Of a DNA stretch of 56,741 bases, positions 50,481 to 56,741 are shown piece by piece. The stretch lies in contig NZ_BDBP01000071.1 of the NCBI RefSeq assembly GCF_001613045.1, forward strand, positions 1 through 56,741. The letters run 5' to 3'. Each line of letters starts with the position of its first letter. The first letter of the stretch is position 1. The DNA is from Nocardia lijiangensis NBRC 108240 (GTDB lineage: Bacteria > Actinomycetota > Actinomycetes > Mycobacteriales > Mycobacteriaceae). The notes beneath the pieces are model-generated. The model did no database searches. It saw only the letters and a list, made by a program, of their open reading frames with translations, and was not told the origin of the DNA. Both the position numbers and the translations under genes were made by a program.

Positions 50481-51236
50481 CTACAGGACCTTCCATTCGG
50501 ATGCGCCGCGGGACAGGCTGCCGCGCATGGTGATTCGGTCGCCGCGCATGCGGATGTACTCGAGGTCGACCGGCCTGCCGTCCTCGAGGCGAGTCAGTCG
50601 CTCCAGCATCAGCAACGGGGCGCCGACGGGAGTGTCGAGGGTGGATGCGGTGTGCGGGTCGGCGGCGATCGCCTCCAGCGCCAGATCGGCGCGGCCGAGG
50701 GAACGGCCGCTGATCTTCTCCAGCAGCACGAAGATGTCGGTGTTCTCGAGGTCGGCGGCGAGCACCTCGGCGCCGATGTCGGGGACAAGATAGGTCAGGT
50801 CCAGACTCAGCGGCAGGTCCGCGAGATAGCGCAGCCGCTCCAGGTAGACGACCCGCTGCCCGGGTTCCAGGCCGAGCCTGCGTGCCACCGCGGGCGGCGC
50901 GGTGATGTGTTGCGCGGTGCGCACTTCGTTGCGCACCGTGCCGTGGCCTTTGAGGGTTTCCTGGAGACCGAGCAGCGCGTCCAAGCCGTGGTCGTACTTG
51001 CGAGTCGCCACCCGCGTGCCGACCTTCGGGGCGCGGTCGATCAGGCCCTCGTCCCTGAGCAGGGTGAGGGCCTCGCGCACCGTGTTGCGCGAGGCGGAGT
51101 GCTCGGCGGCCAGCTGCTGCTCGGTGGGCAGCAGCTCGTCGAACGCGCCCGCGTGGATCTGGTGGCGCAGCACGTCGGCGACCCGGCGCGCTTGATCGGC
51201 GCGCAGCTGCCGCACCGGGGACGGTTCCGCGCCCAT
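50481..51236 (-). CDS. GntR/UTRA-family regulator of the AprBA-like/ABC operon
   Basis: 251 residues from ATG 51236, with a purine-rich GAGAGGCGG upstream. Helix-turn-helix RRVADVLRHQIHAGAFDELLPTEQQL and SASRNTVREALTLLRDEGLI is followed by a UTRA ligand-binding domain (from about residue 85, GHGTVRNEV, ending DLEYIRMRGDRI). It is the first gene of a six-gene unit and likely controls it. The frame is open to 51485 but that part lies in the leader. Confidence 0.9.
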   Translation of the reverse strand: MGAEPSPVRQLRADQARRVADVLRHQIHAGAFDELLPTEQQLAAEHSASRNTVREALTLLRDEGLIDRAPKVGTRVATRKYDHGLDALLGLQETLKGHGTVRNEVRTAQHITAPPAVARRLGLEPGQRVVYLERLRYLADLPLSLDLTYLVPDIGAEVLAADLENTDIFVLLEKISGRSLGRADLALEAIAADPHTASTLDTPVGAPLLMLERLTRLEDGRPVDLEYIRMRGDRITMRGSLSRGASEWKVL

Positions 51237-51338
51237 CCGTTCCGCCTCTCTCTCGCTGACCTGCACGAACAGCGACGATAGACGCGGAATGGGCGCGCGA
51301 AATCCAGCTCGCGCGCCCGTGGAATCAGGGGATGTTTC

Positions 51339-51409
51339 TTCGCCAGTGACCACCGGCGCTGACCTGGCGAAACAGGGTGGCCAACGCCTATTGCGCCACC
51401 CTGTTCGCC
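51339..51409 (-). promoter_or_regulatory. Competing hairpins upstream of the GntR operon
   Basis: A near-perfect stem pairs 51366-51381 (GGCGAAACAGGGTGGC) with 51395-51409 (GCCACCCTGTTCGCC), with one bulged base. A second stem, TTCGCCAG (51339-51346) with CTGGCGAA (51364-51371), overlaps the first. The two cannot form together. It may be the terminator of the hydrolase gene or a leader control element. Confidence 0.5.
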
Positions 51410-51465
51410 GGTCCCGGGTTTCGATCACGCAGATCCGAATGACCGGTCGCGATCGGCACACGATG

Positions 51466-52344
51466 TCAGCGCTGCACGAGGTCACGGAGAGCCGCCGCGA
51501 CGTCGGCGGGGGCCTCTTCGGCCATGAAGTGGCCCGAGGTGACGGTACGGTGATGCAGGTTCGGCGCCCAGCTGGACCACAGCGTCTCGGCCTCGTAGCC
51601 GAGTGCGGCTCCCCAGTCCTGCTGCATGACCGTTACAGGCATGCCCAGCCGGGCGCCCGCGGCACGGTCGGCGCGATCATCGTCGACATCGACGGTCGCC
51701 GAGGCGCGGTAGTCGGCGACTATCGAGGGCACCGCGTGGCGGCACGCGCGCAGGTAGGCGGCGCGGATGTCGGCGGGGATCGCGGCCGGATCCTTGGTCC
51801 ACTGGTCGAGGAAATAGGAGAAGAACGCGTCGGCGCTGGCGGAGATCATCTGCTCGGGCAAGCCGGGCGGCTGCGCCATCAGGTAGAGGTGGAAGCCGAC
51901 GGCGGCGCCGGTGCCGTGCAGTACTTCCCACATGTCCAGCGTGGGAAGCACATCCAGGCATGCGAGGTGACTGATCGCGTCGGGGTGATCGAGGCCCGCG
52001 CGGAAGGCGACCAAGGCCCCGCGATCGTGCCCGGCCAGGGCGAAGCGGTCGTGGCCGAGCGCCTTGGCCATGGTGACGATGTCGGCGGCCATGGTGCGCT
52101 TGGAATAGGTGCCGGAACAGTCCGCGGCCGGTTTGTCGCTGTCGCCGTAGCCGCGCAGGTCCGGGCACAGCACGGTGTACGCGGTGGCCAGGTCGGCGGC
52201 GACATGGCGCCACATGAGGTGGGTCTGCGGGAAGCCGTGCAGCAGCACGATCGGAGTTCCCGACCCTGCGACAGCGACGTTGAGGGCGACGCCCTCGGCG
52301 ACCGGGACACGCCGGTAGTCGAATCCGGGAATGGCGGGGTTCAT
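51466..52344 (-). CDS. Alpha/beta hydrolase, haloacetate dehalogenase-like
   Basis: 292 residues. Oxyanion-hole motif HGFPQTHLMW, nucleophile elbow GHDRGALVAF with Asp in place of Ser, LDVLPTLDMWE, and catalytic His in SGHFMAEEAP. The Asp nucleophile and these segments match fluoroacetate/haloacetate dehalogenases and related epoxide hydrolases. It diverges from a BTAD-domain regulator, a common pair in actinobacteria. Confidence 0.87.
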   Translation of the reverse strand: MNPAIPGFDYRRVPVAEGVALNVAVAGSGTPIVLLHGFPQTHLMWRHVAADLATAYTVLCPDLRGYGDSDKPAADCSGTYSKRTMAADIVTMAKALGHDRFALAGHDRGALVAFRAGLDHPDAISHLACLDVLPTLDMWEVLHGTGAAVGFHLYLMAQPPGLPEQMISASADAFFSYFLDQWTKDPAAIPADIRAAYLRACRHAVPSIVADYRASATVDVDDDRADRAAGARLGMPVTVMQQDWGAALGYEAETLWSSWAPNLHHRTVTSGHFMAEEAPADVAAALRDLVQR

Positions 52345-52448
52345 TCGATGCGTCTCTTTCTCGGAGGGGATCCGTGTGGTTCGGCGGATCGATTTCCAGA
52401 CTGTGGCGCCGCGATGAGCAACCGATGAACGCCCACTACATTGGCCGG

Positions 52449-54494
52449 ATGCGCTTTCAGGTGCTGGGACCGGTGATCGTTCGGGACGAGACGGGAGCGT
52501 CGGTCTCGCTGCGCGGCCCGCGGTATCGCGCGGTGCTGGCGCGGCTGATCGTGGCCCGCCGCCGCGTGGTTCCCGTGACTCGGCTGGCGGACGATCTGTG
52601 GGACGAGCCGCCCGCGGACGCGGTCGGCGCGATCCGCACTTTCGTTGCGGGGCTGCGACGTGCGCTGGAGCCGGACCGTCCGCCGCGCACGCCGGCCCGG
52701 CTTCTTGTCACCGAAGGACCCGGTTACGCCCTGCGGGCCGAACCCGACGCGGTCGATGCCTGGCGATTCGACGACACGGTCCGCGCCGCGGCGGATCTTC
52801 CTGCCGCGCAGGCTGTCTGCGTGCTCACCGAGGCGCTGAGCTGGTGGCACGGACCGGCGTACGCCGATTTCGCGGACGAGGCGTGGGCGCGGGCCGAACG
52901 GTCGCGACTCACCGAGCAGCGACTGCTCGCCGTCGAACGTCGCGCCGAAGCACAACTGTCGATCGGCGCGGCCGGGGCGGCAGTGCCCGACCTCGACGCT
53001 CACGTCGCCGAGCACCCCTGGCGCGAGGACGCATGGCGGCTACTGGCCACGGCCCTGTACGGGTCGGGTCGCCAAGCCGACGCGCTGGCTGTCGTCGGCC
53101 GGGCTCGCCGGATGCTGGCCGAGCACATGGGCATCGATCCTGGACCGAGATTGCGGCGACTCGAACAAGACCTTCTGCTGCAATCCGAGCATCTCGACCC
53201 GGGTGCGGCCGATCCCACCGCGCAGGTCTGGGAACAGGCACGAGCCGCCTACGACAGCGCGGTCCCCGCACGTACCGGAAGGCGGCTGGAGTCGGCAGCC
53301 GGGCTGATGCGCGATCTCGCGGTAACCGGTGGCGGCGGGCTCGCAGCCGCCCGCAGACACCGGATCGCGGCCGTGGCCGCCGCCGATGAACTCGGCGATC
53401 CCGCGTTGACCGCACGAGTGATCGGCATCTACGACGTCCCCGCGATCTGGACGCGCTCCGACGATCCCGCGCAGGATCGCAGGCTGGTGGACATCGCTGA
53501 GAAGACGCTGCGCCGTCTACCCGACCACGGCGACGCCGACCGAGCCCGGCTACTGGCCACAATCGCCGTCGAATCGCGCGGCATGCTGCCCGCCGAGCAC
53601 CCGAGCGAGAGCGGGCTGCGGCCGCTGCGAGCCGCGCGCCAGGCCGAGCAGATCGCGCGGCGCCTGCGCGATCCGTCGCTGCTGGTGTTCGCCCTCAACG
53701 GCGTGTTCATGCAGAGCTTCCAGCGGGCAGGGCTGGCGCCGAGGCGCGACGCACTGGGCGCCGAGGTGCTCACGGTGGCGGCGAGCAACAACTTGGCCAC
53801 CTACGAAGTACTCGGGCACCTCATCCGCCTACAGGCACGCTGCGCCCTGGCCGACTACCGCGGCGCCGACCGGCACGCCGCCGCCGCGGACGCACTCGCC
53901 CTGCGCCACGAACTGCCGCTGGTCACGGTATTCACCGCCTGGTACCGCGCGCTGCGCACCGCGGTGGCGAAGGATCTTGCCGCCGCCGAAGCGGCTTACG
54001 AAAGGGCCGCCACCACCCTCGACGGAGCGGGAATGCCGGGGCTCGAGCACGGATTGCTGCCGCTGGCCCGGCTGAGTCTGTATCTGCGACACCACGAAGC
54101 CGAACGAATCGCCACCATGGACCCCCACACGGATTGGGGTCCCTACACGCCGTGGGTTCGCCCGGTACTGTTCGTCGCCCGCGGCGAGATCGACCGCGCG
54201 CGAATGGCATTGCGACACCTCGGCTCCCCGCCCCGCGACTTGCTGTTCGAAACACTGTGGGCTGTCGTGGCCCACGCGGCGGTCGCCGTCGACGATGCCG
54301 CGGTCATGCGACGAGCCCACACCCAGCTCTCGCCCGCCATCGACGAAACCACCGCACAGAGCGGTCTGCTCGGTGTGGGGCCGGTGCGCGCCTACCTCGC
54401 TGATCTCGAGTCGGCACTGTCACGGCACCCAGCGCAGCGGTCGCGTTCACGTCGGCCGGGACGAGGGCAGCGGCCGGCCGACGATCACACGTGA
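52449..54494 (+). CDS. AfsR/SARP-type BTAD regulator
   Basis: 681 residues from ATG 52449 (ATG 52425 also possible). An OmpR-type winged helix (MRFQVLGPVIVRDETGASVSL) is followed by the BTAD domain (about 95-245, ending MLAEHMGIDPGPRLRRLEQDLL) and a long helical TPR-like part. No NB-ARC domain is visible. These proteins activate genes of secondary metabolism or, as here, a neighbouring hydrolase. It converges with the acyl-CoA dehydrogenase gene. Confidence 0.87.
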   Translation: MRFQVLGPVIVRDETGASVSLRGPRYRAVLARLIVARRRVVPVTRLADDLWDEPPADAVGAIRTFVAGLRRALEPDRPPRTPARLLVTEGPGYALRAEPDAVDAWRFDDTVRAAADLPAAQAVCVLTEALSWWHGPAYADFADEAWARAERSRLTEQRLLAVERRAEAQLSIGAAGAAVPDLDAHVAEHPWREDAWRLLATALYGSGRQADALAVVGRARRMLAEHMGIDPGPRLRRLEQDLLLQSEHLDPGAADPTAQVWEQARAAYDSAVPARTGRRLESAAGLMRDLAVTGGGGLAAARRHRIAAVAAADELGDPALTARVIGIYDVPAIWTRSDDPAQDRRLVDIAEKTLRRLPDHGDADRARLLATIAVESRGMLPAEHPSESGLRPLRAARQAEQIARRLRDPSLLVFALNGVFMQSFQRAGLAPRRDALGAEVLTVAASNNLATYEVLGHLIRLQARCALADYRGADRHAAAADALALRHELPLVTVFTAWYRALRTAVAKDLAAAEAAYERAATTLDGAGMPGLEHGLLPLARLSLYLRHHEAERIATMDPHTDWGPYTPWVRPVLFVARGEIDRARMALRHLGSPPRDLLFETLWAVVAHAAVAVDDAAVMRRAHTQLSPAIDETTAQSGLLGVGPVRAYLADLESALSRHPAQRSRSRRPGRGQRPADDHT

Positions 54495-54540
54495 TGAACA
54501 GCAGCGCGTTTCGACAGATACGACGGTCCAGTCGCTTCGG

Positions 54541-56343
54541 TCAGAACCAGTCGTCGCGCATCTCGAGCGTGGTGCGGTCCAGCGCCGCGAGCAGATCGAG
54601 CTGCGGGCCGGTCTTGGGCAGCTCGTAGCGGAAGAAGTAGCGGGCCGCGGCGCGCTTGCCCTCGTAGAAGTCGCCCTCGTGGCCTGCCGCGGCCACGGTC
54701 TGCTCCAGCCAGATCCAGGCGACCACGATGTGCCCGAACGCCTCGAGGTAGATGCTCGAGTTGGCCATCGCCGCGGCCGGATCGCCCGCCGCGAACATGC
54801 CCATGGTGACGGCGAGCAGCCGCTGCCAGGACGCGCCGAGCTGCGCCGCGAATTCTGCCGCGTCGCCGCCCTTGCCGGTGGCCGCTTCGACGGTCGCCGC
54901 GATCCGCTCGCCGAGCAGCCGCAGCGAGGCGCCGTCGTGCTGGATCACCTTGCGGCCCAGCAGATCCAGGCCCTGGATGCCGTGCGTGCCCTCGTGGATC
55001 GGGTTGAGGCGGTTGTCGCGGTAGTGTTGCTCCACGTCGTATTCGCGGGTGTAGCCGTAGCCGCCGTGCACCTGGATGGCGAGGTTGTTCGCCTCCAGAC
55101 ACCATTGCGAGGGCCAGCTCTTGGCGACGCCGGTCAAAATCTCCAGCAGCAGTGTGTGTTCGCGCGCGACCTGGTCGTCGGCGGCGCCGCGGCGCAGGTC
55201 GACCAGCCGGTTGCAGTAGAGCAGCAGGCCCAGCGCGCCTTCGACGTAGGCCTTCTGCGCCAACAGCATTCGCTTCACATCGGCGTGCTCGACGATCGGG
55301 ACCTGCGGCGCGGCGGGATCCTTCGTAGTCACCGCGCGGCCCTGGTTCCGCTGCCTGGCGTACTCCACGGACTTGAGGTAGCCCGTGTATCCGAGCGCGG
55401 TGGCGCCGAGGCCGACGCCGAGCCGTGCCTCGTTCATCATGTGGAACATGTAGGACAGGCCGCGGTGCGGTTCGCCGACGAGGTAGCCCACCGCGCCGGG
55501 CGCGCCGTCGGGGGTGTGCCCGCCCTCGCCGAAGTTGAGCACCGTGTTGGTGGTGCCGCGGTAGCCCATCTTGTGGTTGAGCCCCGCCAGCACGACGTCG
55601 TTGCGCTCGCCGAGCGTACCGTCCTCGCGCACCAGGAACTTCGGGACGACGAACAGCGAGATGCCCTTGGTGCCCGCCGGTCCGCCCGGGATCTTGGCCA
55701 GCACCAGGTGCACGATGTTCTCGGTGAGCTCGTGATCTCCGCCGGAGATCCACATCTTCGACCCGAACAGCCGGTAGGTGCCGTCGGCCTGCGGTTCGGC
55801 GCGGGTGACGATGTCGGCCAGCGACGAGCCCGCCTGCGGCTCCGACAGGCACATGGTTCCGGTGAACCTGCCCTCCACCATGGGCTGCACGAACCGGTCG
55901 ATCTGGTCCGGAGTTCCGTGCGCGGCAAGGAGATTGGCGTTGCCGATGGTCAGGAACAGGTAGCCGGAGGTGCCGACGTTGGCGGCCTGGAACCAGCTGA
56001 ACCCGGCGGCCTCCACGGCGGCGGGCAGCTGCAGGCCGCCGATCCGCTCGTCCATGCCCGCCCCGATCAGGTTCGCCTTGGTGAACGCCTCGACGGCCGC
56101 CTTCACCTCGGGGATGATCGTCACCCGTTCCCCGTCGAAGGTGGGCTCGTTGCTGTCGTTGCGCTTGTTGTGCGGCGCGAAATGCCGGGTGGCGAGGTCC
56201 TCGCAGAGATCGAGGAAGCCGTCGAAGGTCTCCCTGGAATGCTCCGCGAAGCGGGGAAATTCTGTCAGGTCTTCGACCCGGAGCCATTCGTACAGCAGGA
56301 AGTCGAGATCCCTGCGGGAGATCAGGTTCGAGCGCACGGCCAT
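54541..56343 (-). CDS. Acyl-CoA dehydrogenase, large FadE5-like type
   Basis: 600 residues. The first 440 residues are an acyl-CoA dehydrogenase with CLSEPQAGSSL, KMWISGGDHELTENIVHLVLA and the C-terminal FAD-contact VHGGYGYTREYDVEQHYRDNR, then EGTHGIQGLDLLGRK, which includes the catalytic-region glutamate. About 150 more residues form the extra C-terminal domain of the large mycobacterial FadE proteins. It oxidises acyl-CoA to enoyl-CoA in beta-oxidation. The start at 56343 was taken from family length. Confidence 0.93.
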   Translation of the reverse strand: MAVRSNLISRRDLDFLLYEWLRVEDLTEFPRFAEHSRETFDGFLDLCEDLATRHFAPHNKRNDSNEPTFDGERVTIIPEVKAAVEAFTKANLIGAGMDERIGGLQLPAAVEAAGFSWFQAANVGTSGYLFLTIGNANLLAAHGTPDQIDRFVQPMVEGRFTGTMCLSEPQAGSSLADIVTRAEPQADGTYRLFGSKMWISGGDHELTENIVHLVLAKIPGGPAGTKGISLFVVPKFLVREDGTLGERNDVVLAGLNHKMGYRGTTNTVLNFGEGGHTPDGAPGAVGYLVGEPHRGLSYMFHMMNEARLGVGLGATALGYTGYLKSVEYARQRNQGRAVTTKDPAAPQVPIVEHADVKRMLLAQKAYVEGALGLLLYCNRLVDLRRGAADDQVAREHTLLLEILTGVAKSWPSQWCLEANNLAIQVHGGYGYTREYDVEQHYRDNRLNPIHEGTHGIQGLDLLGRKVIQHDGASLRLLGERIAATVEAATGKGGDAAEFAAQLGASWQRLLAVTMGMFAAGDPAAAMANSSIYLEAFGHIVVAWIWLEQTVAAAGHEGDFYEGKRAAARYFFRYELPKTGPQLDLLAALDRTTLEMRDDWF

Positions 56344-56431
56344 CCTCTCGCGACGTCACATCGGGGCGCGGACTCGGCCCCGAGATATTTGATACGTTAC
56401 TACTTGTGTGTCGCGAAAGGGTGGTGACGGG

Positions 56432-56741
56432 CTAGCGTGCTTCGGCCGCGGCGGCCGCCACCGCCTCGAGCAGCGGTGTTCGCCACGTCGCCCGGCAGAT
56501 CAGCAGGTCGGGCAGATAGGGGCGGGGCCGGTTGTACTCCAGCGGGCTGCCGTCGATCCGGGAGGCGTGCAGCCCGGCGGCCAGCGCGACCCCGACGGGC
56601 GCGGCGGAGTCCCACTCGTATTGCCCGCCCGCGTGCAGGTAGCCGTCGGCCTCGCCGCGCACCACCGCCATGGCCTTGGCCCCCGCCGACCCCATCGGGA
56701 CCAACCGCGCGCCGACGGCGTCGGCCACCGCGCGCGCCCAG
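56432..56741 (-). CDS. cysQ: 3'(2'),5'-bisphosphate nucleotidase CysQ, C-terminal part
   Basis: The gene runs off the right edge of the window; about 102 C-terminal residues are visible. GSAGAKAMAVVRGEADGYLHAGGQYEWDSAAPVGVALAAG matches mycobacterial CysQ (inositol monophosphatase superfamily); WDSAAP is the metal-binding signature with the catalytic Asp. CysQ removes 3'-phosphoadenosine 5'-phosphate formed in sulfate assimilation. Confidence 0.88.
   Translation of the reverse strand, partial: WARAVADAVGARLVPMGSAGAKAMAVVRGEADGYLHAGGQYEWDSAAPVGVALAAGLHASRIDGSPLEYNRPRPYLPDLLICRATWRTPLLEAVAAAAAEAR

Noticed and set aside
1..56741. Insertion sequences, prophage, CRISPR arrays, rRNA and complete tRNA genes
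   Set aside because: I looked for transposase or integrase motifs, regular spaced repeats and tRNA arms on both strands and found none I could support.

Overview
This is a high-GC actinobacterial chromosome segment, most likely from Nocardia or a close relative. The evidence is GTG/TTG starts, many genes overlapping by ATGA or GTGA, and families typical of mycolic-acid actinomycetes: LGFP-repeat secreted protein, Acg-type nitroreductase-like protein, GAP/Sap membrane protein, mycobacterial-type CysQ and FadE. I saw no rRNA, complete tRNA, CRISPR array or intact insertion sequence.

Left part (1-24 kb). A partial membrane protein is followed by a zinc-acquisition locus. aztA, with an APH(3'')-like phosphotransferase gene directly behind it, diverges from aztB-aztC-aztD around a Zur-type operator. 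AztB is fused to a beta-propeller domain, and aztC carries a one-base frameshift. Next come an NmrA-type reductase and a MarR gene that share an operator motif, an LGFP protein, an Acg-family protein, guanine deaminase followed by an ABM/membrane fusion, several small membrane proteins, ohr, 6-phosphogluconate dehydrogenase, a serine hydrolase, ohrR, a drug-efflux MFS gene divergent from a MarR gene, a TmrB-like kinase, a VOC protein divergent from a WYL regulator, and a shortened methyltransferase.

Middle (24-34 kb). This is a histidine-utilisation region: an amino-acid permease and a DUF4254 protein on the plus strand, then hutU, an NCS1 permease, hutI and hutG on the minus strand, with hutC divergent. 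Two copies of a TGTATATACA palindrome look like HutC operators. hutH is not in the window. A 61-codon fragment resembling the C-terminus of NAD-glutamate dehydrogenase lies between hutU and hutC.

The most interesting part (34.3-43.1 kb). Eight tightly packed minus-strand genes look like one operon: dpgA-dpgB-dpgC-dpgD, a benzoylformate-decarboxylase-like ThDP enzyme, a Tat-exported catalase-family heme protein, a cytochrome b561 and a CynX-type MFS transporter. DpgABCD make 3,5-dihydroxyphenylglyoxylate in glycopeptide antibiotic producers, where an aminotransferase then makes 3,5-dihydroxyphenylglycine. No aminotransferase or NRPS is present here. The ThDP enzyme suggests decarboxylation to 3,5-dihydroxybenzaldehyde, or carboligation, and the last three genes suggest export and extracytoplasmic redox chemistry. 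A MarR gene diverges upstream.

Right part (44.5-56.7 kb). A second compact minus-strand operon encodes a GntR regulator, an AprB-like 2x[4Fe-4S] ferredoxin, an SsuA-like binding lipoprotein with a NosL-like tail, an ABC permease and ATPase, and an AprA-like flavoprotein with C-terminal HEAT repeats. This looks like an importer coupled to an APS-reductase-like oxidoreductase of unknown substrate. A haloacetate-dehalogenase-like hydrolase divergent from a BTAD regulator, an acyl-CoA dehydrogenase and the 3' part of cysQ complete the window.
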